In this document: positions 8,701 to 16,419 of the stretch, piece by piece
How the letters are laid out: each line of letters begins with the position of its first letter
Position numbering within the stretch: the first letter of the stretch is position 1
Origin: JBCAWW01 sp039024315
GTDB lineage: Bacteria; Bacteroidota; Bacteroidia; J057
Assembly: GCA_039024315.1 (NCBI GenBank)
Contig: JBCCQN010000006.1
Coordinates: 50,182-114,181 of the forward strand
DNA: 64,000 nucleotides
Reading direction: 5' to 3'
Translations under genes and position numbers: made by a program
The notes under the pieces: model-generated
Told to the model about the DNA's origin: nothing
The model's input: the letters and a program-made list of their open reading frames with translations, nothing else
Databases searched by the model: none

Positions 8701-8870
8701 TTTCTATCGAAATCGTCAATATCAGCGGTCAGGTTATCGCTCGTGAAGATGTTAGTCGTGTCCTAGCACACGATCAAAGCTTCCAGCTCCAAAATGTGAG
8801 CAGCGGAATCTACCTCGTAAAAGTTACTACAAGTCGTGGAACTGCTACTCAGAAAGTAGTGATCCAGTAA
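5799..8870 (+). CDS. T9SS-secreted protein with sialidase-like N-terminal region and SprB-type repeats
   Basis: A 1023-residue secreted protein. It opens with a signal peptide (MRKLSSLLFALMIVASAGAQ). Residues about 60-610 contain Asp-box-like YSISTDGGQSWD and YESLDGGNTWTNG segments, suggesting a sialidase-like beta-propeller, although catalytic residues were not identified. Residues about 620-930 hold four SprB/PKD-like repeats, each with variants of CNGxGDGTATVTVTGG, TYSWSNGE and Y-x-VTVTD-x-x-GC. From about 933 the C-terminal domain (LLPNPNNGAFSL through SSGIYLVKVTTS to TQKVVIQ) is a type A T9SS sorting signal, so the protein should be exported and attached or released at the cell surface. 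It is monocistronic: its own promoter candidate precedes it and a strong terminator follows. A role in adhesion or polymer binding is inference. Confidence 0.85.
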   Translation: MRKLSSLLFALMIVASAGAQNLIKPSDLRVQTVDLRQDLLRQRQQEQVDFSQRPGDGSAQALDPIGTTYSDQITAFKIGESRNAFSFIAGRDKQISVVSGVGTNGGSVAFIYRHNVDVCGGVQPTDNGRYRYSISTDGGQSWDVGGGVTVSDGNAAPAAHCFGKGEINPTYTRFSRYPNMAMFLDPTAANPTTADLNLVYVGPVLLGSSGWDGHVAGSVSDAAGTPVVEQEVYVYQSGDQYLPASLIERVPGEFWYVANTGNDAQGNNINVNKGIWDPTTKEVAWSTVTTIVPNHFIFDGGTVNGIPHIAFSPDGQTGYIAHPGDLVGKEDTTISPIFYESLDGGNTWTNGFEFDMSTCSELRDSLLSQLTVDSVSPTQIDTVPFLTGKASIVFDFELTVDAKGNPHYFTYVSGASSPFNPDGSAAGYFFYPGIITFMYDITKDAFGDWNMMYIASQSTYDASFGDFSGGTGSEWVTSGPKAELSRSEDGNYVFYSWVDSDTTLPTYSPQADPNTPGSQETNTSPELQTRAYDVLNNKLTDIVDRTAGDANFGTRAILPRPSYTALEDGNTLTVPTVIMDLVPGTSTLNPVSYVYISDVSWDKTTDFTIDPFFCYNCKENPFSNSVTELKPDCGVSDGSLSVTTGGGIAPYTITWSTGATGTSVNNLAAGLYSVTVEDTVGCKDEISFTLNNANAPVPTIGSVADITCNGAGDGTATVTVTGGAGSETYSWSNGEAAATATMLPAGTTTVEITDANGCKSFSSVTITEPAAINIDISSSAVNCAGEGNGSASAIASGGTGMLTYSWDNGETTATINGLAGAVYTVFVTDENNCTESAQIAVDEPAPITVAGSVSPNSGTSAAPNGTASASASGGTSPFTYDWVALSDSTTFNNAPFIFGLCEGDYQVTVTDDAGCTVTDTVTVTAIGDGCSVGIEEELAAGIQTMQLLPNPNNGAFSLRLELDRPEDISIEIVNISGQVIAREDVSRVLAHDQSFQLQNVSSGIYLVKVTTSRGTATQKVVIQ

Positions 8871-8887
8871 TTGTAGATACGATTTAT

Positions 8888-8921
8888 AAAAAAGCCGCCT
8901 CATTGTTGAGGCGGCTTTTTT
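8888..8921. terminator. Strong bidirectional intrinsic terminator
   Basis: AAAAAAGCCGCCTCA pairs perfectly with TGAGGCGGCTTTTTT across a TTGT loop. A-runs and T-runs flank both sides, so it can stop transcription either way; it follows the T9SS gene by 17 bp. Confidence 0.92.
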
Positions 8922-8933
8922 TATTGGAGCTAA

Positions 8934-8949
8934 GCGTTCTGCGCAGCAG
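8934..8949 (+). repeat. GCGTT-hairpin element (CTGC-GCA-GCAG)
   Basis: GCGTT-CTGC-GCA-GCAG, preceded by CTAA and followed by TAAG, 12 bp beyond the terminator stem. First of three copies in this 317-bp gap, which otherwise contains no gene. Confidence 0.8.
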
Positions 8950-9011
8950 TAAGTCTTAATTTGAAAGCTTAGCAAAAGCTAGGGAGATAAATATCTTAAA
9001 CTTTTCTTTTC

Positions 9012-9027
9012 TCGCTGCGCGGAACGT
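9012..9027 (-). repeat. GCGTT-hairpin element (ACGTT form)
   Basis: Minus strand ACGTT-CCGC-GCA-GCGA. The outermost pair is mismatched in this orientation (wobble T-G when read on the plus strand). Confidence 0.65.
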
Positions 9028-9127
9028 TCATTTCTGTTAGGTCCACCAGACATGCATATACCAATAAGACTGCTTGATAAGTACAGAGAAAGTGGTCTTG
9101 ATGAAGTACGCAGCCCAATTTTCCTAG

Positions 9128-9168
9128 GTCTTAATACTGAATACTATTGTCTAAATACTTAGTTATTG
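9128..9168 (+). repeat. Second dispersed repeat family, copy 2
   Basis: GTCTTAATACTGAATACT followed by GTCTAAATACTTAG parallels 3200-3240. Again a GCGTT-type element follows within a few bases, here in reverse orientation. Confidence 0.5.
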
Positions 9169-9172
9169 ATAC

Positions 9173-9188
9173 CCGCTACGCGGAACGT
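9173..9188 (-). repeat. GCGTT-hairpin element (loop GTA)
   Basis: Minus strand ACGTT-CCGC-GTA-GCGG, abutting the stop codon of the ABC transporter gene. Arms are the common CCGC/GCGG; the loop is GTA. Confidence 0.75.
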
Positions 9189-10946
9189 TTATTCTGACTT
9201 GACTTGAGCATTGGCCCTACGCTCCTTAGCCGCTTCGATACTAGCCAATGTACCGGCAGGAATCGCCTGGATTAACTTTTGAGTATAATCGCTTTGTGGC
9301 GAACGATAAAGTGTCTCTGCCTCTTGTAACTCGACCATTTTACCTGCCCGCATGACCATAATACGATCGCTCATAAATTTGACCACGCTCAAATCATGGG
9401 AGATAAAAATATAGGTCAGATCGAGCTCATCTTGCAGGTCTTTGAGCAAGTTGAGGACTTGGGCTTGGATAGAAACATCTAGAGCCGAGACAGACTCATC
9501 GCAGATGATAAATTCAGGTTCTACGGCTAAAGCCCTCGCGATACAGATCCGCTGCCTTTGCCCACCTGAAAATTCATGTGGAAAACGCTCGTAGTGCTCC
9601 TCAGCTAGACCGACTCGCTCTAATAAGGAAAGGACTCTTGCCTTGCGCTCTTTGACGCTACTACCGATACCATGGACTTGCATAGGTTCCTGTATCACCC
9701 TTCCTACCATCATTCTCGGATTAAGGGAGCTATAAGGATCTTGAAATATGATTTGCATTTTCTTACGCATCCCACGCAAGGCCTCTCGATCAAGGGCGCG
9801 AATGTCCTGTCCCTCATAGGAAATTGCGCCTCCAATAGGTTCGATTAATCGCAAAATTGACCGACCAAGAGTGGTTTTTCCACAACCTGATTCTCCGACA
9901 AGACCCAAGGTTTCGCCTCTAAAAACTTCAAAACTCACTCCATCGACCGCTTTAACGGCCTCGGTTTTAGGACGAAGAAAACCTTTTTTGGTATTGAACC
10001 AAGTTTTGATATTTTCCACTTTTAGCAAAACTGAAGAAGGTTTTTCTGGGGTCTCCTCAGCCAGCTTTTTAGATTTGGTTGTATCATCTGTCTCCTCCCC
10101 AGTGATAAAATCTTTGATCGTGGGCAAGCGGTAAAGCTTTTGCGTAAGCTTAGGGCGACAAGCCAGAAGTCCTTGGGTATAGGGATGCTGAGGAGCCCGA
10201 AAAATAGCTTCGATACTCCCTCGCTCCACAATCTCTCCTTTATACATCACCAGTAAGTCATCCGCAATTTCGGCTACTACCCCCAGGTCGTGGGTTATAA
10301 AGATCATTGCCATCCCATGATGAGCTTGTAAGCGCTGCAGTAGTTCAAGAATCTCTCCTTGCACAGTAACATCAAGGGCCGTAGTAGGCTCATCGGCAAT
10401 CAAAAGAGAAGGTCCGCAACTGATGGCCATAGCAATCATAACTCGCTGCTTTTGTCCCCCAGAGATCTGATGCGGATAAGCCTCGTAAATATGTTTGACT
10501 CGTGGTAGTTGTACCTGTTCAAACAATTTGAGGGTCTCAGCTCTGGCCTCAGCCTTGCTAAGCCCTTTATGCAAGCGCAATGCCTCTGCGACTTGAAAAC
10601 CACAACTGAGCACTGGATTTAGCGAACTCATGGGCTCTTGAAATATCATCGACATTTCATTGCCTCGGAGCGCTCGCTTTTCCTTTTCACTCATTTGGTC
10701 TAAGCGGTAGGCTTGGCCTTGAGGATTAAAGCGGATCTCATCGGCCGCAAAGCGTCCGTTTGCTGCCATTAAGCCCATAATGGAAAGTGAACTTACCGAC
10801 TTACCACTCCCCGACTCTCCGACGATGCCAAGCGTTCGCCCAGGCGATAACTCATAAGAAATTCCCCTGACGGCTTCGATCTCACCAGACTCAGTTTTGA
10901 AAAAAGTACGGAGGTTTTTGACGCTTAATAAGGGGGAAACAGACAT
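9189..10946 (-). CDS. Oligopeptide ABC transporter, fused dual ATPase (DppD-DppF type)
   Basis: A 585-residue protein with two complete ABC ATPase domains joined by a charged linker (about 285-305). Domain 1 has Walker A GESGSGKS (43-50), signature SGGQKQR (162-168) and Walker B ending in Asp185-Glu186. Domain 2 has GESGCGKT (351-358), SGGQRQR (460-466) and Asp483-Glu484. The HPYTQGLLACRP segment after domain 1 is typical of dipeptide/oligopeptide importers, as in YejF and GsiA. It would energise import through inner-membrane permeases, but none is encoded nearby. The gene is divergent from the rhomboid gene with only 34 bp between starts, so both promoters must be compact or overlap coding sequence. 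Confidence 0.9.
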   Translation of the reverse strand: MSVSPLLSVKNLRTFFKTESGEIEAVRGISYELSPGRTLGIVGESGSGKSVSSLSIMGLMAANGRFAADEIRFNPQGQAYRLDQMSEKEKRALRGNEMSMIFQEPMSSLNPVLSCGFQVAEALRLHKGLSKAEARAETLKLFEQVQLPRVKHIYEAYPHQISGGQKQRVMIAMAISCGPSLLIADEPTTALDVTVQGEILELLQRLQAHHGMAMIFITHDLGVVAEIADDLLVMYKGEIVERGSIEAIFRAPQHPYTQGLLACRPKLTQKLYRLPTIKDFITGEETDDTTKSKKLAEETPEKPSSVLLKVENIKTWFNTKKGFLRPKTEAVKAVDGVSFEVFRGETLGLVGESGCGKTTLGRSILRLIEPIGGAISYEGQDIRALDREALRGMRKKMQIIFQDPYSSLNPRMMVGRVIQEPMQVHGIGSSVKERKARVLSLLERVGLAEEHYERFPHEFSGGQRQRICIARALAVEPEFIICDESVSALDVSIQAQVLNLLKDLQDELDLTYIFISHDLSVVKFMSDRIMVMRAGKMVELQEAETLYRSPQSDYTQKLIQAIPAGTLASIEAAKERRANAQVKSE

Positions 10947-10980
10947 ATTGGCAGATTGAGACTCGAAAATAGTCCTTTTT

Positions 10981-11694
10981 ATGCAGCTGGCACAAATTTT
11001 AAGTAGTCAATGTATGAACGCTCAACAACTAGAAAGCCAAAAGATCAAAAATGCCATCCTGATAGGATTCTTGGCATTGGCTACGATTTGGTTGATTGAG
11101 GGCTTATTTTGGTTGACGGGAGCAGAGCGAGCCTTTTGGGGCGTCCTCCCACGTACTACTGAAGGATTAAGGGGTTTGTTGACTATGCCCTTGATTCATG
11201 GTGATTTGGGGCATATTGGGGCCAATTCAGCCCCTCTTTTGATATTATTGGCAGCCTTATGGTATCTATATCGAGAAGTGGCTCTCCCCGTTAGTCTATT
11301 TAGTTATTTTACCCCCTCCCTTTGGGTCTGGGCCATGGCCAGGCAGGAATGGCATATCGGGGCTAGTGGGATGATCTTTGCCTTGGCTTTCTTTTTGTTT
11401 GTCAGTGGGATTTTGCGAAAGGAAATTCGATCCCTTGCCCTATCTTTGATCATCGCCTTTTTGTACGGGGGAATGATCTGGGGAGTATTTCCAGGGGAGG
11501 AAGGAGTATCTTGGGAAGGGCACCTTTTTGGAGCTGTTACTGGTATCATATTGGCTGTAGCGTTCCGCAAACGCGGGCCACAAAAAAAAGATCGTTGGGC
11601 TAACGAAACAGATCGGCCTGAGGACCAATATGGCGCTTGGAACTACAAAGAGCTATTCCCACCACCAGAGGGTTTTCAGTACCCAGAAGAATAA
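10981..11694 (+). CDS. Rhomboid-family intramembrane serine protease
   Basis: A 237-residue polytopic protein with the rhomboid catalytic pair: Ser129 in HIGASGMIF and His181 in EGHLFGAVTG. HGDLGHIGANS (His73, His78, Asn82) supplies the conserved oxyanion-side residues. About six hydrophobic helices span residues 25-190, and the C-terminus is a soluble Pro-rich tail. It cleaves membrane proteins within the bilayer; the substrate is unknown. The ATG at 10981 leaves 34 bp to the divergent ABC gene, while a Met at 11014 is an alternative start. The 3' end shares its stop region with the terminator at 11691-11721. Confidence 0.87.
   Translation: MQLAQILSSQCMNAQQLESQKIKNAILIGFLALATIWLIEGLFWLTGAERAFWGVLPRTTEGLRGLLTMPLIHGDLGHIGANSAPLLILLAALWYLYREVALPVSLFSYFTPSLWVWAMARQEWHIGASGMIFALAFFLFVSGILRKEIRSLALSLIIAFLYGGMIWGVFPGEEGVSWEGHLFGAVTGIILAVAFRKRGPQKKDRWANETDRPEDQYGAWNYKELFPPPEGFQYPEE
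11560..11576 (+). repeat. GCGTT-hairpin element, 4-nt loop
   Basis: GCGTT-CCGC-AAAC-GCGG inside the rhomboid gene, coding AFRKRG. Arms are standard; the loop has four bases. Confidence 0.6.
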
Positions 11695-11721
11695 AAAAGA
11701 GCTTGCCGCGAAACAAGCTCT
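11691..11721 (-). terminator. Intrinsic terminator of the universal stress protein gene
   Basis: AGAGCTTG pairs with CAAGCTCT; on the minus strand the stem is followed by TTTTTT. It serves the leftward stress-protein gene and overlaps the rhomboid stop codon. Confidence 0.85.
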
Positions 11722-11750
11722 CCTTTATAGTTGATTATCACTGTCTATTA

Positions 11751-12605
11751 TTAGCCAGCTTGCTTACGGAAAGCGAGCAAAGGCACTTCTAACTCGCGGG
11801 TCATTTGTTGGGTCAGGCTTTTGGGAGAAAACCACCCTCGCCAACTCATTTTCTTACGATTGGTCATCGCGATCAGATTGGCATTGTTTTGATTGACAAA
11901 TTTGCGAATCCCTCCCAAAGGATCGGCATGGTCAAAAAACTTATAATATACTTTAGGATAGTCTAGGGTAGCCGAAATCATACTTTCTAGCACATCGCGA
12001 TACCTATCTTTTTGATGATTTTCTTCCGATGCATTGATATGTACGATAGTCAATTTTGCGTCAAACAAACTGGCAATTTCTTTGACGGTCCGCACGATTT
12101 TTGGATCATAATCTGTCAAATCGACGGCATAGCTAATGTGCTCAATGCGGAGAAAAGGTTTGCGGGCAGGGGCCACTATCAAGGGAGTTTGGATATCGCC
12201 CATTACTCGGTTGGCTAGCGAACTGCGTAAGCTACCAAACCAACCAGAGGAAGAATGAGATCCCATCAACAGCAAATCATATTGGCCAGTATTCGCCTCT
12301 CTGATGATGCTGTAAGCTGGACTGCCTGTGATCAGTTTGAAACGGTAATTGAGGCCTTTTTCCTCCAATTGAAGGATAAGCTTAGCCACTGTGTTGCGGA
12401 GGGAAGCAGAGCGAATATTTTCTTCTGCTAGTTTCCAAGCATCATTTTGATGTAATACAAAAGTACTATTACCTCTGAGGGCGCGACGAGGCACTACATA
12501 AAAAAAAGAGAGTTTTGCTTTAGCACGATCAGCCAAAGAACAAGCATAGTCTAATACATTTTCAAAATCCGAGCGGAGATTTAGGGGGACAAGTAGGTGT
12601 TTCAT
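11751..12605 (-). CDS. Tandem universal stress protein (UspA family)
   Basis: A 284-residue cytoplasmic protein built of two Usp domains. Domain 1 (1-140) starts KHLLVPLNLRSDFENVLDYA and ends with LLMGSHSSSGWFGSLRSSLANRV and QTPLIVAP, a version of the G-x2-G-x9-GS nucleotide-binding signature. Domain 2 (about 150-284) repeats the pattern more loosely and ends with LEVPLLAF. Such proteins bind ATP or act as stress-linked regulators; the loose second signature suggests that only the first half binds nucleotide, which is inference. Single gene with its own terminator. Confidence 0.85.
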   Translation of the reverse strand: MKHLLVPLNLRSDFENVLDYACSLADRAKAKLSFFYVVPRRALRGNSTFVLHQNDAWKLAEENIRSASLRNTVAKLILQLEEKGLNYRFKLITGSPAYSIIREANTGQYDLLLMGSHSSSGWFGSLRSSLANRVMGDIQTPLIVAPARKPFLRIEHISYAVDLTDYDPKIVRTVKEIASLFDAKLTIVHINASEENHQKDRYRDVLESMISATLDYPKVYYKFFDHADPLGGIRKFVNQNNANLIAMTNRKKMSWRGWFSPKSLTQQMTRELEVPLLAFRKQAG

Positions 12606-12779
12606 GGCTTTATTTCGCCTGCTTTTTATAAGGGTTTGTAATCGTTTTCGACGTTCGTTTCTTTATTAACGAAAATTCGCTAAAATGGATGCTTTACTAG
12701 TACGATTAAATAGGGCATTTATTGGGCCAAATCTTACATACTGATAAACTATCTTCTCATCTCACCTTGCAGGGCCGAT

Positions 12780-13448
12780 TTAGACCAAATGGCTGGCAAA
12801 TTGAGCCATCCATATCTGCATCATCTCCGCATGGAGCTCATGAGGGCCATCTACCCCTAAATTTTGTGTTTGGGGGTATGTTTTCGCTACGTTTTCAGCA
12901 TGCTCATTTGCCTTTTCAAGCGGAATAAATTCGTCCTGAAGAGCAAAAACATTACATAGTGGAAGGGCCTTAAGTTTACTTTCTAGTAAATCGTTCGATT
13001 CCATTGGTACTATCCCACAGCAAATAGTCAAACTCCGAGGTGCAATGCTTCCTTTGAGCAACCACCGCCATACGGTGGCAACCCCTTGAGAAAAGCCAAA
13101 CAAATGCCACTTCACCTCTGGGCTAAGTTGGTCTTTTAGATGCTGATATAAGTTTTCTAAATATTGAAACTGATCCTCAATTTCGTGCAAACGATCTTCC
13201 CTGGTCATCCAGCTAGCACCCACATGTGGGCGTTGATCATAAAGGTAGAACCGAGACAATCCTTCGGGAGCTACAATTACGCGCTTTTCAGCGGCAAAGG
13301 GTTGAAAACGCCTAAGAAACCTACTTGCAAGTTGACGGTACCCGTGCATCACGATCCAACATTCCTCCACCTGATCATTGAGTTCCCCCAATACAGCCAC
13401 TCTAGCCGTGCGAGGGGTCTTAATAAATAGCGTAGTAGTTGCCTCCAT
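12780..13448 (-). CDS. Predicted esterase (phospholipase/carboxylesterase family)
   Basis: A 222-residue alpha/beta hydrolase without signal peptide. IVMHGYRQ (32-39) is the oxyanion-hole strand and GFSQG (Ser120) the nucleophile elbow; Asp172 (LQDEFIP) and His203 (DGPHELH) complete the triad. Length and order fit the small carboxylesterase/YpfH-like group, which hydrolyses short acyl esters. It is divergent from the M4 protease gene with 52 bp between starts. Substrate unknown. Confidence 0.85.
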   Translation of the reverse strand: MEATTTLFIKTPRTARVAVLGELNDQVEECWIVMHGYRQLASRFLRRFQPFAAEKRVIVAPEGLSRFYLYDQRPHVGASWMTREDRLHEIEDQFQYLENLYQHLKDQLSPEVKWHLFGFSQGVATVWRWLLKGSIAPRSLTICCGIVPMESNDLLESKLKALPLCNVFALQDEFIPLEKANEHAENVAKTYPQTQNLGVDGPHELHAEMMQIWMAQFASHLV

Positions 13449-13500
13449 TTTTGTTATTTTTATTCTGCTGACTATGTTTAAACTCTACTAAACCTGCTTT

Positions 13501-16362
13501 ATGTTTCGAATAATCGTTTTTTTCTGTATTCTTTGCGCCTCCCTCAATCTCTGGGGACAGCAAAACCCTTTTGCGGCCATCGCGACCCAAGATGGCGCTC
13601 CTGATTGGTATAAAACCTATGATGGCACTCAGCTCAGTACGCAAGAATTTCTTTCCCAATTTCCTCATTTATTGGGAATGAGCGCGGATGATCAACTGAT
13701 CCTTTTTGAGCAAAAGTATGATGAGTTGGGGTTTCATCATTCCTACTATCAACTTTTTCATCAAGGGTATTGGGTCGAGCATTCTTTGCTTGCCATACAT
13801 AGTCGGGCTGGTAGAGTGGAGAGCTTCAATTATTTTTTACCACCTTGTGGAACGCTCAGTCCCAGTGTACGGATCAATGAAAAAGCAGCTATCGCCGCTG
13901 CAAAAGTAGAAATCGCAGCCCAAGAGTACCTTTGGGAAGTAGCGTTCTTCGAAGAAATGATCAAGGACATTAAGCAAAATCCTGAGGCCAGCTTTTTTCC
14001 TGAACCAGCACTCATGTGGGTGGATACTGACTTCAAATGGGAAACGCCTGAGTACGTGCTTGCCTATAAAATGGACGTGTTCACGGCCCAACCCCATGGT
14101 TCTTGGCAAATATATATTGATGCCAAAACAGGTGCTTTTATCAAAAAACTCAATACCCTACACACTATGGGTAGCGTAGGTACCGCCGAAACTCGTTATA
14201 GCGGGACAAGAACTATTATCACCGATTCGACCGCCACCGAATTTCGTTTACGAGATTACAGCCGTGCCGCCGGTGGGATCGAAACCTATGATCTCAACAA
14301 TAGCACCAACCTCAATAATGCCGTCGATTTTACCGACGATGACAATTATTGGAACAATGTCAACCCCGACTGGGACGAAGTGGCCACTGATGTCCATTGG
14401 GGCACCGAGATGGCTTACGATTACTTTTTTGAGCGCTATGGCAGAGATGGCTATGATGGTCAAGGTACGCTAATTCCGTCCTTTGTTCATTATGGTCCTA
14501 AGAGCGCTCAAAACGCCTTTTGGAATGTGTACTACGCTGCTTATTCAGATGTGAATGGCAATCCCTATGTAGGCTCAGATGTGGTAGGCCATGAGTTTAC
14601 GCATGGGGTAATACGCAATTCCCTCGGCAATTTGATTTACATAGACGAGTCAGCCGCCATCAATGAAGGGTATGCCGATATCTTTGGTAACTGTGTCCAA
14701 CATTTTGCAGACTCCACTCAATTTAGTTGGGAGGTCGGAGAAGACGCCACCGCCTTTCGCTCAATGTCTAATCCAAATTCTTTATTTGGCCTAGGTTCCA
14801 TCTTCCCTGATACTTACAAAGGCAGTGGTTGGTACACAGGAGAGCTCGACAATGGAGGTGCTCATCAAAATAGTACCGCCTTTAGTCACTGCTTTTATCT
14901 CGTAGCAGAAGGGGGTACGGGCACAAATGACAATGGGGATAACTACCAAGTAACAGGAGTCGGTATCGACAAAGCAGGAGCCATCTTCTACCGTATGCTT
15001 AACACTTATCTCCTGCCTACGGCTCAGTTTGAAGATGCTTGGCGTGCTGCGATTCGTTCCGCAGAAGACCTTTATGGGCCTTGCTCAGCCGAGGCCATTG
15101 CCACCAATAATGCTTGGTATGCCGTCGGTTTTGGCGATCCTATCACTGATGATGATTTTACCGTGTTAGAGGTGCAGTCTCTCGGCAACTGTGGCTTAGG
15201 GGAGACAGAGCAATTTAGCATTGCTATCAAGTTCAATGGCTGTAACAGTATTCCAGCTGGTACCTCCTTTCAAGTAGCTCTTTTCCAGCAAATCCCCTTC
15301 AATTCCTTTATCGAGACTCATACTTTGGCCAGCGATCTCAATGGTGGAGAAGTATTTAGCCATACCTTTAGTAATGCCGTTGATCTCAGTGGTCTCCAAG
15401 ACAACAAACTCTTTGCCCGGGTTATTTACCCCAATGACCCCATTAGCGACAACAACCTCTCCCCTACCCTAGAGGTCAAGCAGGTTTATTCTATTGCAGA
15501 GCAATTGATCGACTTTGAGCAAGCTAGTTGGGTTGATAGTGTATTGCTTCTCAGCGGAGATCGCTCTACTACCGTGGTTGATAGCACTTTTGGCAATGGT
15601 AATGGCTACGGTATCATGATGGAGGGCAGCGGATCAGTCAATTATCGGCTGGTAAATGCATTTCCGCTATGGGGGGGGCCCGTGGTGGATGTCTTTGACT
15701 TTAATCCAGATTATCGCAATCAAGCCTGTATTTGTGTGGATGCGACAGCTATGCAAACGCTTGATCTCAGTTTTGATCGCAGACAGATTTTTTCTACCCA
15801 TTTGGCTAGCGAATTAGACAATCAATTTCCCAACCCCAGCGATAGCCTTATCTCAAGTCAAGTCAATACCCTGCGCTTGCTGATCAACGAGCAAGAAATA
15901 GCTCGCTACAACGCCATCACGCCCGATAGTGACGCTTGGACCACTCATATTTTCAATTTAGATAGTTTAGCCGGAAGTCAGTTTCATGTTTGTTTTGAAG
16001 GCAAAACCATATTTAGCAAAGCTTTTGATCCACAAGCTAGAGGAGACCGGATCTTTCTAGACAATATTTCCATCCAAGGTATTTTTACGGGCATCCAAAC
16101 AGCCTTAGAGACGCTTCCCTTGGTCGTTTTTCCTAACCCTAGTCAGGGAACGCTATACTTCGAAGCTCAATTTGAGCAAGCAGAGGATCTGAAAGCACAA
16201 TTGTTTGATGTGCAAGGCAAATTAGTTTGGCAGCAAAATTTCCAATTAGCCGCAGGGGCTAAGCGCTGGCAAACAAACTTGGGAGATTTACCTCAGGGCT
16301 TATACCTCTTGGATATCCAAGGCGAAAACGGCTCCTATCAAGAAAAATTGGTGATCGAATAA
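13501..16362 (+). CDS. Thermolysin-like (M4) metalloprotease with T9SS sorting domain
   Basis: A 953-residue secreted zinc protease. Signal peptide (ending LNLWGQ), FTP/PepSY-like propeptide region (about 20-210), and M4 catalytic domain (about 270-550) with zinc motif HEFTH (His364, Glu365, His368), the third ligand Glu389 in INEGYAD, and GGAHQNST, the usual segment around the transition-state His. After about 560 come beta-rich accessory regions, and the last 85 residues (VFPNPSQGTLYF to GLYLLDIQ and YQEKLVIE) form a type A T9SS sorting domain. It should be exported across the outer membrane and matured by loss of the propeptide, degrading external protein. A strong terminator follows. Confidence 0.93.
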   Translation: MFRIIVFFCILCASLNLWGQQNPFAAIATQDGAPDWYKTYDGTQLSTQEFLSQFPHLLGMSADDQLILFEQKYDELGFHHSYYQLFHQGYWVEHSLLAIHSRAGRVESFNYFLPPCGTLSPSVRINEKAAIAAAKVEIAAQEYLWEVAFFEEMIKDIKQNPEASFFPEPALMWVDTDFKWETPEYVLAYKMDVFTAQPHGSWQIYIDAKTGAFIKKLNTLHTMGSVGTAETRYSGTRTIITDSTATEFRLRDYSRAAGGIETYDLNNSTNLNNAVDFTDDDNYWNNVNPDWDEVATDVHWGTEMAYDYFFERYGRDGYDGQGTLIPSFVHYGPKSAQNAFWNVYYAAYSDVNGNPYVGSDVVGHEFTHGVIRNSLGNLIYIDESAAINEGYADIFGNCVQHFADSTQFSWEVGEDATAFRSMSNPNSLFGLGSIFPDTYKGSGWYTGELDNGGAHQNSTAFSHCFYLVAEGGTGTNDNGDNYQVTGVGIDKAGAIFYRMLNTYLLPTAQFEDAWRAAIRSAEDLYGPCSAEAIATNNAWYAVGFGDPITDDDFTVLEVQSLGNCGLGETEQFSIAIKFNGCNSIPAGTSFQVALFQQIPFNSFIETHTLASDLNGGEVFSHTFSNAVDLSGLQDNKLFARVIYPNDPISDNNLSPTLEVKQVYSIAEQLIDFEQASWVDSVLLLSGDRSTTVVDSTFGNGNGYGIMMEGSGSVNYRLVNAFPLWGGPVVDVFDFNPDYRNQACICVDATAMQTLDLSFDRRQIFSTHLASELDNQFPNPSDSLISSQVNTLRLLINEQEIARYNAITPDSDAWTTHIFNLDSLAGSQFHVCFEGKTIFSKAFDPQARGDRIFLDNISIQGIFTGIQTALETLPLVVFPNPSQGTLYFEAQFEQAEDLKAQLFDVQGKLVWQQNFQLAAGAKRWQTNLGDLPQGLYLLDIQGENGSYQEKLVIE
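13840..13855 (-). repeat. GCGTT-hairpin element, arm variant CCAC
   Basis: Minus strand GCGTT-CCAC-AAG-GTGG inside the protease propeptide region, coding PPCGT on the plus strand. Arms are fully complementary although changed from the common form. Confidence 0.5.
16137..16153 (-). repeat. GCGTT-hairpin element, arm variant CCCT
   Basis: Minus strand GCGTT-CCCT-GACT-AGGG, coding NPSQGT at the start of the T9SS sorting domain. The PNPSxG motif is conserved at protein level, so chance is a stronger alternative here than elsewhere. Confidence 0.4.
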
Positions 16363-16382
16363 CACTTTCATATTGAGTATGT

Positions 16383-16419
16383 ACATCCTCTCTTGCTTGG
16401 CAGGAGAGGATGTTTTGTT
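16383..16419 (+). terminator. Intrinsic terminator after the M4 protease gene
   Basis: ACATCCTCTCTTGC pairs with GCAGGAGAGGATGT around a TTG loop (one wobble pair), followed by TTTGTT. It overlaps the final bases of the convergent TonB receptor gene. Confidence 0.88.

Noticed and set aside
10811..10826. GCGTT-CGCC-CA-GGCG in the ABC transporter gene
   Set aside because: The loop has only two bases and the residues SPGRTLGIVGE are the conserved approach to Walker A, so protein constraint explains it.
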